Assembly (NCBI RefSeq): GCF_019279795.1
Contig: NC_056744.1
Location: 908,150,270-908,214,269, forward strand
Length of the DNA: 64,000 nucleotides
Source of the DNA: Protopterus annectens
Lineage: Eukaryota; Chordata; Ceratodontiformes; Protopteridae
Reading direction: 5' to 3'
The notes under the pieces are model-generated. The model did no database searches. It had not been told where the DNA came from and saw only the letters and a program-made list of their open reading frames with translations. Of this stretch, positions 32,836 to 43,244 are shown piece after piece. Every line of letters starts with the position of its first letter. The first letter of the stretch is position 1. Both the position numbers and the translations under genes were made by a program.

Positions 32836-33062
32836 TGTAGTATCGGGCAAGTAATGTTGTTATGGTACTGTAGGGGCGCTCTGGGGAATTAGCAACATGT
32901 AATGTTGGTTCTGTACTCTCTGGTAACTTGTTGTTTCCGGTGTATGTATGGATATGGAGAAGTTGTGAACATGTAGCATGGGTGCGCACCTGGAGGCTCT
33001 TAAAAAAGAAAGGCCTTACAACTCCAGAACCGTGTGGTCTCCTTATTTCCCAGGATATAACA
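32836..33062 (+). repeat. Gypsy 5' LTR
   Basis: 227 bp, TGTAGTATCG...GGATATAACA. It is identical to the 3' LTR except at 33004, where A replaces T and turns the AATAAA of the 3' LTR into AAAAAA. The LTR normally supplies the promoter (left) and the poly(A) site (right), so loss of this signal in the 5' LTR should not harm the 3' processing of transcripts from this copy. Confidence 0.97.
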
Positions 33063-33065
33063 TAT

Positions 33066-33085
33066 TGGCGACGAGAGATGGGATG
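33066..33085 (+). promoter_or_regulatory. Primer-binding site, tRNA-Ser-like
   Basis: TGGCGACGAG at 33066-33075, three bases after the LTR, begins with the TGG complementary to tRNA CCA. From memory of tRNA sequences, the first ten bases pair with the 3' end of a vertebrate tRNA-Ser; the TGGGAT further on also matches with a one-base offset. Priming by tRNA-Ser is inferred. Confidence 0.6.
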
Positions 33086-33126
33086 CCTCCAAGTCCGCTG
33101 CGAGTGAAAACGGCGGGGTGCAGTTA

Positions 33127-36102
33127 ATGTCGGACGACGAAGAGACTGGGCCTGCCGGAGTTATGTCTGGTTCCATGTTGGGGTCGCTGGTAGCATACGA
33201 CTGTCAGACCCAGACCTGGGAGGAGTATTGTGAAGTGTTGGAACATTTTTTTGAAGCAAACCAGATAATGGATGCGGGCCGGAAGCGAGCCATATTGCTG
33301 AGCTCGGTGGGCAGCAAGACGTACAGTCTGATGTGGAACTTATTGAGTCCTGATAAACCGGGGGATAAATCGTTCATGGAGTTGACGAGCTTGCTTCAGT
33401 CACATTATAACCCGAAGCCGAGTGCAATAGTCCAAAGGTTCAAGTTAAATTCAAGGACTAGAATGGCCAATGAAATGGTAACGGAGTATGTCGCAGTGCT
33501 GAGGGAACTGGCGCAACACTGTAATTATGGGGACAGACTGACAGAAATGCTACGAGATAGGCTCGTATGTGGCATTGCAGATGACCGCATACAACGCAGA
33601 TTGTTAGCGGAGCCTGAGTTGTCGTTTGAAAAGGCCTTGAAGTTGGCACAGGCCATCGAGACGGCGAATAAAGACATTCGTGATTTACAACCAAGAACCA
33701 TCGAAGGGGTGGGGAGCAGGAGTGCTACCCCACTGCCAGTGCATAAAGTGGTCGGGGAGCATAAATCACAAGGGAAGTCTGGTCAGTATGCCTGTTACAG
33801 GTGTGGCGGGGAACATCTGTCAAGGAACTGTCGTTTCTTAAATGAAAAATGTCATGCTTGCGGGAAAAAGGGCCATGTGAAGAAAATGTGCCGATCAACA
33901 CCCTCTAGGGACCAGCCGAGAAAGGGGGAGGAAAAGAGCAGTATGATGGACAGAAAGGGAAACCGGAAAATAAAATGGCAGTATGCACACCACATGCGTG
34001 AAGGTACAAATCAACACACCAGGGAAGAAGAGGAAGTGTTTACTATGTTTAACATGAAAGAGGCAAGGTGGGAAAGAGTCGATCCCATCACAACCCAGTT
34101 GGATTTAAATGGTAAATTGGTGCAGTTTGAAGTGGATACGGGATGTAGTGTGACAGTTCTGTCCAAGGCTGAGTATGGAAAGTTATGGCTAAAAGAAGCT
34201 CAGGAGCTGCGGGACTGTTCAGTGACTTTGAAAACATATACAGGTGAAACAGTTCCCACACTGGGGATGGCCAAAGTAACTGTAAAACATAAAGATAAAG
34301 TCAAACAGTTGCCAGTCATGGTGGTAGCAGGTAATGGACCAAACCTGTTAGGCCGGGTGTGGCTAAAGGAGCTGGAAATGGGTTGTCTACGGCTCCATAA
34401 AGTAGAACAGCAGGGGCTGGCTTTGCAAGATGTGCTGGAGAACAACGAAGAAGTGTTCAAAGAGGAACTGGGGACCTGGAGGGGTCCACCAGCAAAGATA
34501 CACGTTAAAGAAAATGCAACGCCAAGATTTTACAAACCCCGACCCGTACCATACGCAATGAAGAAGAAAGTGGAGACTGAGTTGGAGCGACTCACCAAGC
34601 AAGGTATAATTGAACCAGTGAAGTTTTCGGAATGGGCGGCACCAATTGTTCCAGTATTAAAGCCAGATAATACTGTACGCATATGTGGTGACTACAAGCT
34701 AACAGTGAACCAAGTTTCGAAACTGGAGCAGTATCCATTACCCAAGGTGGAGGATGTATTTGAAAAGCTGTCGGGAGGTGAAAAGTTTAGTAAACTGGAC
34801 CTCAGTCATGCATATCAACAAGTAGTTCTGGAAGAAGGGTCAAAGGCATATGTCACCCTTAACACACACAAAGGGCTGTTCCAAGTCAATCGTTTACCCT
34901 TTGGTGTTTCCTCTAGTCCAGCTATTTTCCAGAGAATAATGGAGGGACTGGTGGCAGGAATTCCGAAGGTGGCTGTGTATCTCGACGACATCCTGTTGAT
35001 GGGTAGGAACAATTGCGAGCATCTGGAGACTCTGAACGAGGTGCTAAGGCGACTGCGAGAGGCTGGTTTACGGGTGAAGAGGAGTAAATGTGCTTTCATG
35101 GCAAAGGAAGCAGAGTTCCTGGGTTACAAGGTGGATGCCTCGGGCCTACACCCCCTGCCAGACAAGGTAAAAGCCATCCAAGAGGCACCTGCACCCACAA
35201 ATGTTACAGAGCTGAAGGCCTATTTAGGCTTACTCAACTATTATAACAGGTTCCTACCAAATCTGTCAACGCTGTTAGCTCCTTTACATAAACTGTTAAG
35301 GAAGGAGACCCTGTGGACGTGGCAGGAGGAACAAGACAAAGCGTTTAAGCAGTCCAAGGAACTAATGCAGTCTTCAGAGGTTTTGGTGCACTACGATAGT
35401 CACAAGGACTTAATTTTGTCATGTGATGCCTCATCTTATGGGTTAGGGGCCGTGTTGGCACACCGTATGCCAGATGGACAAGAAAGACCCATTGGGTTCA
35501 TGTCACGAACCTTAACACCAGTGGAGTCAAACTATTCCCAGATAGACAAAGAGGGTTTGGCTGTAATTTTTGGAATTAAGAGGTTCCACAAATACCTCTA
35601 TGGCAGGAAGTTTACTGTGTGCACCGATCATAAGCCTTTTTTGTCACTGTTCAACGAGATGAAGGCCGTGCCTCAGATGGTTTCTCCCCGCATTCAGAGA
35701 TGGGCTGTAACATTGAGAGCTTATGAATATGAGATTGTTTATAAGCCCGGGAAACACCATAGCAATGCGGACGCGCTGAGCCGTCTGCCGCTACCGGGGC
35801 CTCTCCAGCGAGAGGAAACGGAGGACCGAGTGTTGATGATGGAGGACATCACGTTGGTGTCAGCGAAGGAATTGAGCGAATGGACACGAAAAGACCCGGT
35901 GTTGGCTCGAGTGTTTCAGTGGGTCCAGCAAGGCTGGACAACACAACAACCTGATCCAGTTTTCCGGCCTTATGAGGTGAGGAAAACAGAGCTGAGTGTG
36001 CAAGATGGATGCGTGTTGTGGGGGGCACAAGTGATAATTCCGCCCCCAGGAAGACGTGCACTTTTACAACAGCTGCACCAGGGTCATGTGGGCATCACCT
36101 GA
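33127..36102 (+). CDS. Gypsy gag-protease-RT-RNase H, open to an in-frame TGA
   Basis: The first ATG of the long frame is at 33127 (MSDDEETGPAG); upstream in-frame codons lack an ATG. Gag fills roughly residues 1-255, ending in two CCHC zinc knuckles, CYRCGGEHLSRNC (223-235) and CHACGKKGHVKKMC (242-255). The aspartic protease has DTGCSVTVLS with the catalytic Asp at 337. RT has KLDLSHAYQQV (motif A) and VYLDDILLMG with YLDD at 618-621. RNase H starts at SCDASSYGLGAVLA (about 765) and includes the TDHKPF block. The frame ends after HQGHVGIT at a TGA that splits the His-His from the Cys-Cys half of the integrase zinc finger. The same frame continues directly downstream, so this is a nonsense mutation rather than a natural end. 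All catalytic residues up to there are intact. Confidence 0.93.
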   Translation: MSDDEETGPAGVMSGSMLGSLVAYDCQTQTWEEYCEVLEHFFEANQIMDAGRKRAILLSSVGSKTYSLMWNLLSPDKPGDKSFMELTSLLQSHYNPKPSAIVQRFKLNSRTRMANEMVTEYVAVLRELAQHCNYGDRLTEMLRDRLVCGIADDRIQRRLLAEPELSFEKALKLAQAIETANKDIRDLQPRTIEGVGSRSATPLPVHKVVGEHKSQGKSGQYACYRCGGEHLSRNCRFLNEKCHACGKKGHVKKMCRSTPSRDQPRKGEEKSSMMDRKGNRKIKWQYAHHMREGTNQHTREEEEVFTMFNMKEARWERVDPITTQLDLNGKLVQFEVDTGCSVTVLSKAEYGKLWLKEAQELRDCSVTLKTYTGETVPTLGMAKVTVKHKDKVKQLPVMVVAGNGPNLLGRVWLKELEMGCLRLHKVEQQGLALQDVLENNEEVFKEELGTWRGPPAKIHVKENATPRFYKPRPVPYAMKKKVETELERLTKQGIIEPVKFSEWAAPIVPVLKPDNTVRICGDYKLTVNQVSKLEQYPLPKVEDVFEKLSGGEKFSKLDLSHAYQQVVLEEGSKAYVTLNTHKGLFQVNRLPFGVSSSPAIFQRIMEGLVAGIPKVAVYLDDILLMGRNNCEHLETLNEVLRRLREAGLRVKRSKCAFMAKEAEFLGYKVDASGLHPLPDKVKAIQEAPAPTNVTELKAYLGLLNYYNRFLPNLSTLLAPLHKLLRKETLWTWQEEQDKAFKQSKELMQSSEVLVHYDSHKDLILSCDASSYGLGAVLAHRMPDGQERPIGFMSRTLTPVESNYSQIDKEGLAVIFGIKRFHKYLYGRKFTVCTDHKPFLSLFNEMKAVPQMVSPRIQRWAVTLRAYEYEIVYKPGKHHSNADALSRLPLPGPLQREETEDRVLMMEDITLVSAKELSEWTRKDPVLARVFQWVQQGWTTQQPDPVFRPYEVRKTELSVQDGCVLWGAQVIIPPPGRRALLQQLHQGHVGIT

Positions 36103-37269
36103 ATGAAGGCCTTAGCACGAAGTTATTTCTGGTGGCCAAAGTTGGACCACGACATTGAAGTCGCTGTGAAAGAGTGTAAAACCTGTCAGCAACATCGCAA
36201 CTTACCTGTGGCGGCACCACTACACCCATGGGAGTGGCCGAGTAGACCTTGGCAGAGACTTCATATAGACTATGCAGGGCCTTTTATGGGGGCAATGTTT
36301 TTGATAATAATGGATGCTCATTCTAAATGGATGGATGCCTACCCAGTCAAAACACCCACTTCCACCACTACCATTGAATGCCTGAGGAAGAGTTTTAGTA
36401 GCCAAGGATTACCAGAGACTATTGTATCAGATAATGCTTCATGTTTCATGAGTGAAGAGTTCAAGGGTTTCCTGGAAAAAAATGGCATTGTACACGTCAC
36501 ATCAGCACCATACCATGCGGCTTCAAATGGCTGTGCTGAAAGGGCTGTCCAGACCTTTAAAGCGATGATGAAAAAGGCCGGAGACGGAAGTATGGCAGCC
36601 AAAGTATCAAGGGTGTTATTCAACTACCGCATTACACCCCAGTCTACCACGGGATTGTCCCCTGCCGAGATGTTGCAAGGACGGAGATTAAGATCAACAT
36701 TGGATCTGGTGCATCCAAACATCCGAGCTAAGGTAGAGAGGATACAGTGGAGGCAAAAAGAACATCATGCTCGACGGAGAGAGAGAAGTTTCCTGGAGGG
36801 AGATGCAGTGATGACACGAAACTTCAGTTATGGACCTAAATGGATTCCAGGGTTTATTGTCAAGAGCACGGGTCCCCTGTCGTACCAGGTGAGGTTGAAT
36901 GGAGGTTTAGTGGTGAGGAGACATGTGGACCAGATTCTGCGGAGTGCGCAGGAGAAGGACTCCATGGAACTGCAAGCCCCGGAAATACCGTTAGTTTCGG
37001 GAGAAGGGCTCGCAGCGGCAGGAGGATCTCCGATCTTGGGGGCCGAGGGAGACCGCCGGGACTCGGAAGGAGAGGTTCCCGAGGACCCAACTTTTCCAGG
37101 GATGGACACACCGGTACCAGAGGTGGTAACTGTGACACCGGAGTCACCTAGGGTGGTACCATTGCGCCGTTCTAAGCGGGCACTGGTTAAACCTAGTTAC
37201 TTGAAGGACTATCAATGTTACAATTGCATGTCTAGCTTAAAAGAGCAACCTAACTTGATTGTAGGGTAA
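36103..37269 (+). CDS. Gypsy integrase, continuation after the in-frame TGA
   Basis: In frame with the preceding segment, this holds the rest of the HHCC zinc-binding domain (CKTCQQH) and the catalytic core: LHIDYAGPF (Asp 56 of this segment), SDNASCF (Asp 110) and NGCAERAVQ (Glu 146). The last two are 35 residues apart, the D,D35E spacing of retroelement integrases. A GPLSYQVRL...RRHVDQI block toward the C terminus resembles the GPY/F module of Gypsy integrases. A proline/acidic tail follows and the frame ends at TAA (37267-37269). It starts with ATG by chance of the local sequence; independent translation would miss half the zinc finger. Confidence 0.92.
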   Translation: MKALARSYFWWPKLDHDIEVAVKECKTCQQHRNLPVAAPLHPWEWPSRPWQRLHIDYAGPFMGAMFLIIMDAHSKWMDAYPVKTPTSTTTIECLRKSFSSQGLPETIVSDNASCFMSEEFKGFLEKNGIVHVTSAPYHAASNGCAERAVQTFKAMMKKAGDGSMAAKVSRVLFNYRITPQSTTGLSPAEMLQGRRLRSTLDLVHPNIRAKVERIQWRQKEHHARRRERSFLEGDAVMTRNFSYGPKWIPGFIVKSTGPLSYQVRLNGGLVVRRHVDQILRSAQEKDSMELQAPEIPLVSGEGLAAAGGSPILGAEGDRRDSEGEVPEDPTFPGMDTPVPEVVTVTPESPRVVPLRRSKRALVKPSYLKDYQCYNCMSSLKEQPNLIVG

Positions 37270-37372
37270 CCGTTTAATACTAGTCGGGTATTTAGAAATT
37301 AAGTGACTAGTTGGATTGGTTTTGGCTTGCTCCCTTGTTTTTTTCTTATGTAAGGAAGCGTATTCAGTGCTT

Positions 37373-37385
37373 AAGAGGGGAGGAA
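37373..37385 (+). promoter_or_regulatory. Polypurine tract
   Basis: AAGAGGGGAGGAA directly abuts the 3' LTR (37386) and is the expected RNase H-resistant primer for plus-strand DNA synthesis. Confidence 0.85.
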
Positions 37386-37612
37386 TGTAGTATCGGGCAA
37401 GTAATGTTGTTATGGTACTGTAGGGGCGCTCTGGGGAATTAGCAACATGTAATGTTGGTTCTGTACTCTCTGGTAACTTGTTGTTTCCGGTGTATGTATG
37501 GATATGGAGAAGTTGTGAACATGTAGCATGGGTGCGCACCTGGAGGCTCTTAATAAAGAAAGGCCTTACAACTCCAGAACCGTGTGGTCTCCTTATTTCC
37601 CAGGATATAACA
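37386..37612 (+). repeat. Gypsy 3' LTR
   Basis: 227 bp, one difference from the 5' LTR. It carries AATAAA at 37552-37557, the likely polyadenylation signal, about 55 bases before the LTR end. It is followed by the target duplication GTAAG (37613-37617). Confidence 0.97.
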
Positions 37613-37617
37613 GTAAG

Positions 37618-38156
37618 TAAACTTCTTTTTTCTTGTCATGGTTAGATTATTAATTCATAACATGTCTAGCAATAAAAGCTTTTCTTACTGCATTTTTGCT
37701 TCTGCAAATCCAGTAAGGAGCGTCAGTTATTGGGAGTAGATTGCTTGGCAGGATATCTCAGTAAGTGCATGATTTTCCTAGTAAATGCCACATCTTGGAT
37801 GTAATAACTTCAACTGACTGGACACTGTTGCTGAAAGGTCCTAAAGGCATATGTCCTGCATAAAAGGCTTGCTGAAATGTAGACATCATCAGCCTGTCCA
37901 CATCAATGTAAGTAGACTTCTTCCTCCTACAAATAAAAAGAAACATGATCATTGATGAAAGCTAATGACCTGCTGTTGGGCCTCTCCTTTCAGGATGCAT
38001 CAGTTCTTCCAGCTCTTCCACCAGCATTAATGACTTGACCACTACTTCAGCAGAACCCTGATTGGTTTGTGCCATCTCTTTTGATCAATAGAAAATTTCT
38101 CCAGATCATGGATTCAGTGTTCCTGTTTAGAACATCTACACCAACATCAGCCCCCC
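37618..38156. other. Anonymous sequence
   Basis: No gene or known repeat recognised between the Gypsy target site and the RTE 3' end. Confidence 0.5.
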
Positions 38157-38202
38157 TTTTCTACATGGGGTTGGGGTATCGTGTTAACTGTCGCCAACTC
38201 TC

Positions 38203-39774
38203 TCAATTCAGTGCTACACTCCTGCCTTCAACAGTCATGCCTGACTGTTGCAGATCTTCTTTCACACAATCCATCCACCTCTTTGCTGGACATCCTCGCT
38301 TTCTCTTGCCTCCTTCCTGTCTGTCCCAAGTCTTCCTCACCAGACTGTTTTCTGCTTTTTTACACATGACCAAACCACCGTAATCTGTTCTCTTTGATCT
38401 TTTCTGCAATTGGAGCTACTTTGGCTTCTGCTCTTATGTCCTCATTTCTTCGCCTGTCCCACAGTATGCATCCTACTACCTTTCTCATGCACTTCATGTC
38501 CATCACCTCTAGCATCTTCAACTGTTCTGCCTTTACTCCCCAGGTTTCTGTACCATACAGTAGTACTGGTCGCACCACTGTCTTGTACACCTTACTTTTC
38601 AGCTTCTTTGGCATTCTTCTGTTACAGACTACACCTGATACTCTGTGCCAGTTGGCTGCAGCCCCTCTGATTCTAGCTTTGACCTCTTCATTCAGACTAC
38701 CCTTCTCCTCAACCACCCCTCCCAGATACTTGAAGCTGTTTACCTATTCCACTATCTTCCCTTCTATCTCTATTCTCAGCTTCTTCTGATTTCCCCAATT
38801 TGCTGCCATTGCCACCATCGTATCTGTGCTTAGTTTCATCCTCATGTGCCTTCAGATTTGCATTCCATTCTGCAATCCTTAGCTGAAGGTCCTAGCTCAG
38901 AGTCTGCCTGTACTGCCACATCAACTGCATACAGCAGCTTTGTTGATCTGTCCCCTCCAACCTGTTTGCTAATGTAGTTTATCACCAGTATGAACTGCAG
39001 TGGGCTCAGAGCTGAACCTTGGTGTACACCCTCTCCCACTGGGAACACCTCTGTGAGGCTAAATGCTGTTCGTACTTGATTCATTGGGTCCTTGTACATA
39101 GTCTGCACTAATTCTACCAATGTTTCTGGGGCTTCAAACCACTGCAGTACTGCCCAGATCAGCTTTCCTGGGACCTTGTCATATGCTTTCTCCAAGCCTA
39201 GGAATGCCCAGTTGGACTCTCTCCTCATCTCTAGCTTCTTCTCAAGTATCTGTCTCAATGCGAACATCGGGTCAGTTGTGCTGCATCCTGATCTGAATTC
39301 AAACTGTTCATCTCCCATCTTACATTCTACTACTCTGTGTATCCATTTATCAATCGCCCTCAACAGAACTTTCATGCAATGTGGTAGGAGTTTGATGCCT
39401 CTGTACTGCCCACAGTTATGGATGTACCCTTTGTTTTTGTACACTGGCACCAATATGCTTATTCTCCTATAATCTGGGATACACCTTTCTCTCCACACTG
39501 TTATTAGTACCCTCAGGAGCCATTTCTCCACTATCTCACCCAGCATCTTTATCATATATGCTGTGGCCTCATCTGAGCCTGCTGCTTTCTCTGACTTCAT
39601 CTTCCTTAGTGCTGTTCTTACTTCTTCTAAGGTGGGCTCCTCCTCTTCTCTCATTGTAGGCTGTTTTTGGGGCAGTACAGCTTCTGTGGGGTGGTCTTCA
39701 CTCAGACACTGCTGGAAATACTCCTTCCATCTGCCTTTGATGTCCTTTGAAGGTGAGTAGGTTGTTGCTGGCAT
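38203..39774 (-). pseudogene. RTE reverse transcriptase and C terminus, reverse strand
   Basis: A frame from 39774 to 38842 gives LEEVRTALRKMKSEKAAGSD, YKNKGYIHNCGQYRGIKLLP, FEFRSGCSTTDPMFALRQIL, LGLEKAYDKVPGKLIW (motif A; the usual F-x-D-L reads FLGL, losing the Asp) and GVHQGSALSPLQFILVI. The catalytic FADD box reads YAVD. The C-terminal block (38716-38203, other frames) has KVYKTVVRPVLLYGTETW, RLRWFGHV and PAKRWMDCVKEDL, typical for RTE. Both RT active-site motifs are damaged, so the copy is dead. Confidence 0.83.
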
Positions 39775-39800
39775 CCCTTATGAAGGGTGTCTTATCTTCT

Positions 39801-40915
39801 TTATCTTTCTGTCTTTGCAACCTGATATAGTTTCTTTGTGCCCCTTACCGAGTCACTTTCCAGAAGTTGGTAGAGTGCCTCTGATGCCCTATTCTTTGCT
39901 ATTACAACTTCTTTCTTAGCCAACCAGTAGTCCTTCCTAGCCTGGTCAGTCTTTTCTATCTCCCACTTCTTCCTGCATTCCTTCTTTGTTTTGATGACTT
40001 CCTGGACTTCTGCATTCCACCACCAGCTTTCATTATGTACCTTATTTCTATATCTGGCTCGGCTCTGCCACATATCTTTTCTGTACTCTTTAACACATGC
40101 TATTTTAGGTCCTGCCACTCTTCTTCAACTCCACCTATTTCCTCCTCTTCTTGGGGTGCTAGAGCCCTGAGTAATTCCTTGAACTGCTGTACTTTCTCTC
40201 CGTCAACTTCCCCGTTGACCTTAGAGCCTCCTCTGACCACTGGTTGCAGCTGATTGTGGCAACTAATGGCTTATGCCATGGGCCAACTATTTCACTGGGG
40301 TTGACTTTACAATTATGGGTTCTACCCCAGTGCCTTTTCCTTAATAGGAGGATGTCTACCTGAGTTGCATGTTGGATATTCTTGTATGTGATCTTGTGAC
40401 TGTCTCCCTTTCTGAATCATGTGTTGGCTACTATCAAGCCATTTTCCAGACAGAAGTCTAGAATAGCTTCTCCTTCTTTATTCCTGTTGCCCCACCCATG
40501 TGGACCCAGGCAGTCCTCCTATCCTGTTCTGATATGTGCATTCAAGTCACCCATTATCAACACCAATTCATATTGTCCTGCTTTATCTAGTAGGTCCTGC
40601 AACTGCTGTCTGAATGCACTCTTTTCCTCACTATCAAAATCCTGCTGTGGGGCATAGGCTGAGATTATGAATACTGCCCTGTCATTACACTGGAGTCTGA
40701 TTGCCATGAGTCTGTCATTAATTCTGGTGATATCCCTCACTGCTTTCTGACACCTCTCTCACCACAATTTCTACACCTTTTCTAGCCTGTCCCCCACCTG
40801 AGTAGTAGAGTCTGGATCCCAAGTCAAGTGGCTTTGGTGCACTGCCCTTCCATCTCATCTCTTGGATACATAGGATGTCCAGCCTCCTCCGTATCATCAT
40901 GTCAACCACTTCCAA
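39801..40915 (-). pseudogene. RTE endonuclease and linker, reverse strand
   Basis: From 40915 downward: RRRLDILCIQEMRWKGSAPK with the catalytic Glu retained, LYYSGGGQARKGVEIVV, then FIISAYAPQQDF and VLIMGDLNAHIRTG in a second frame. A linker region (RNKVHNESWWWNAEVQEVIK; EKTDQARKDYWLAKKEVV) follows to 39801. The endonuclease blocks fit the apurinic-type fold of RTE LINEs. A frame change near 40740 and stops in 40500-40120 interrupt it. Confidence 0.8.
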
Positions 40916-41254
40916 GCAGCATCCTGTCAGTGAACCTACATTAAGCGTAGCAGTTCTCAGTTCATGTTTGGCAGGTTGGTTTTACATCCAGCTTTCACTC
41001 AGAGCTATCCCAGATAACCCAGGGTGGGCAACTAGACACCAGCTGGCCAGTAGCTTATTGACCCAGGGCTGCTAGGATTTATGGCAGGCACACACTGGCC
41101 AATAGGGGCACATATGCCCCTCCCACCATTAGCATGGGTCCCTGGTGTGAGTCAGAGTAGGCCAGGTCCTCAACCCACTTATCACTGGTAACTACCCATG
41201 CCCATTTTTGGTGACAGTCAACATGACCAAATCACCTAGAGCCATATTTTACAC

Positions 41255-41585
41255 CATCAAGTGGCTAGCCCTGCCACGGCTCGCAGTCTGTGATCCATGT
41301 TCTTCTATCTTGAGGATACTGGGCATCACAGTAGATGCCCAAAGTTGTTGGTCTGTAAAACTCTTCCCCTATAGGGCACCATGTAGAGTCTGTGCTGCTG
41401 CTCACAACTCCATTCATTGGTGAGTTTGAGATTGAAACACTCAGCATGTTTTTTTGGACATGGGAGAAACCCCACGGAAATGCAGGGAGAACATGCAAAC
41501 TCCAAACGGGCATTGGTCAGAGGTCAGGTTCGAACCTTGTACTTTGTGCATGGGAGGCAAAGACCTTAACCATTAAACCGTCTGC
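41255..41585 (-). mobile_element. tRNA-derived SINE-like element, reverse strand
   Basis: On the minus strand a tRNA-like head (TGGTTAAGGTC as a weak A box; GGTTCGAACC at 41528-41537 as the B box) is followed by GGAGTTTGCATGTTCTCCC, a body motif also present in the SINE at 60747-61022. Its 3' end and target duplication are not clear, so it may be fused to the RTE 5' region. Confidence 0.55.
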
Positions 41586-41589
41586 ATCT

Positions 41590-42129
41590 ACACATGAATG
41601 TACAAAACAGTCTGGCTAGAAAAGATGCACCTCTGCAGATCAGGCTGCACCAGATAGAGTGTTGTTCCACATCTTCCCAATACTGTCATTTCAAGATTTC
41701 CTTTTTACCCCTGACAAAAGAAGCCATTTTTTTTCTTTCATCCTTTCTTTAGGTTTGGTATCTTTCTGTACTTGGCAATCATATATGTTAATGTCATGGC
41801 TTCCATTTTGGCGTGTATAGTCTTCTACCTCATTTGTTACAAAACTGTGTTTAGCATAGGGTGAAGAATGGCATTCTTTCTCAGAGTAACTCAGTCTGTT
41901 ATGTCAGTTATTGCATTTCTCTTCCAATACTTGTTTTACACCATGTGTGTGTATATATATATATATATTTTTTTTTTTCTTCTTCTATCACTTGTCTTCC
42001 CTTATCTTGAAGCTGTTTCAGTGCCCCAGAAAGTAAGCATTAAGTACCTGTCCAACTGTTATGTCTTGTGAAGAAACAGATGGGGAAACCGCCCATAGCT
42101 GGGTAAAGTCTGGTACACGTGTTATCTGT
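41590..42129. other. Anonymous sequence with a short TA microsatellite
   Basis: It contains GTGTGTATATATATAT followed by a T tract at about 41945-41980. No gene seen. Confidence 0.5.
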
Positions 42130-43240
42130 CAGATGTTGACCCACTTAAGTTTATTGATGCTTCCACCAAAATTACACTAACCAATACCCTTCTACTTCCA
42201 TACAACCTTAAAGAACAAACTGAAATCATGTTATCACAAAATTGCCAAAGCTGCAACTTGTCTACCAAACTGCACACTGTTTAGCCCTCAAAAAACTAAA
42301 TTGGCTATAATTCCCTCAGCATCTAAACTTGGCACAACTCTCAATAGCTCATGAAATAATCCATAAACCTAACAGCTGCCCAGCCTTAAAACTATCTTAC
42401 AGCCCTGTACTCCACCCAGAAATTTCTGCTTTCCTAACAAACTACTTCTGTAAGTGCATAAACCTACCAAAAGAGCTGGACAATGCCTTTAGTCCTATGC
42501 CATTGCTAAACTATGGAATACCTTACCACCAAAAATTAGTGCCATCGAATCCCTCAGGACCTTTAAATTTACACCTTACCTCTCATATTTGTTCTTGATC
42601 CTATGCAACAACCAACTGACCTAAGCATCTGTGTTATAGTCTGCTAACTCCTATCTTTTTAAGCTTCCCTAACCATTAATAACTCCTCTCCCAGCTTCCA
42701 TAACACCCCCTTTCTTCCTACAGTTCCATTTTCATAAATTTCTCCCCTATACCTCACTTAAATTCTTTCACCTATTCCTACCATACCTCTCACCATAATT
42801 ATTTCTACAATGCATCTTAATCTAATTCCTCTCTCATCTAACCCCCTGCATCTTCTACTACTTCTCCCAACATTAAACTCCTTGCTGAACATCTACTCTG
42901 TTACTTACATATCAAAGCTGTATGCTAATTTTAACAAGTCTGATTGGATTGACTTTGATCTCTAAAAACCATTCACAAATGTGCCTTGTCTCTTATATGC
43001 AAAGCATGAAAACCTTTTATTTGATTGTATGTAAATTGTGCTACTAATATATGTTTTTATTTTAATAACTTGTCACTATTCTTTCTTTAAAAAAATATAC
43101 TTCATTATTGTAACTTTATTACTGTACTTTGTTAATTTCTGGAGCTTTTCTCAGTGGGCCTCTGCTGAAAATAGGTTCCTGACCCAGCTGGACTTACTTT
43201 TCTGCTCAGCAAATGTCAATAAATTAAACGGCTAGGAGAC
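42130..43240 (+). mobile_element. LINE family A 3' fragment
   Basis: Only the C-terminal tail and 3' untranslated region remain. The block LNWL-type region near 42300 and 42329-42598 (LSIAHEIIHKPNSCPALK...LLNYGIPYHQKLV) corresponds to the C terminus of family A. The 3' end (43155-43240) has GGCCTCTGCTGAAAATAGG, then TGGACTTACTTTTC and an AATAAATTAAA tail. It is 5'-truncated, as expected for a LINE copy. Confidence 0.7.
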
Positions 43241-43244
43241 TATT

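Larger units (their letters stand above)
32836..37612 (+). mobile_element. Ty3/Gypsy LTR retrotransposon, Mag-like clade, young and nearly intact
   Basis: A 4,777-bp element with two 227-bp LTRs differing at one base, flanked by the 5-bp duplication GTAAG (32831-32835 and 37613-37617). The LTRs start TGTAG and end AACA. A primer-binding site resembling the 3' end of tRNA-Ser lies three bases after the left LTR and a polypurine tract abuts the right LTR. Gag, protease, RT, RNase H and integrase share one reading frame, in the Gypsy order (integrase last). A WEEYCEVLEHFFEANQI-type gag, the fused frame and tRNA-Ser-like priming fit the Mag clade. There is no envelope frame. One in-frame TGA (36100-36102) is the only coding break I see. 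Confidence 0.95.
38157..41180 (-). mobile_element. RTE-type LINE on the reverse strand, degenerate
   Basis: The minus strand carries endonuclease blocks (41000-40500), a linker, RT blocks (39774-38870) and a C-terminal region ending with a CGATACCCCAACCCC-type 3' end near 38170. Its proteins are diverged from the RTE at 28-31 kb, so two RTE subfamilies are present. The 3' end lacks an obvious poly(A), as is common in RTE. A SINE-like block lies just beyond its 5' end at 41255-41585. Confidence 0.83.

Noticed and set aside
36100-36102. Programmed readthrough or selenocysteine at the Gypsy TGA
   Set aside because: The stop lies within the integrase zinc finger, not at a gag-pol border, and an Arg codon is expected there; a point mutation is simpler.
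37270-37385. Envelope gene in the Gypsy element
   Set aside because: Only about 115 bases separate the integrase stop from the 3' LTR; there is no room for an envelope frame.
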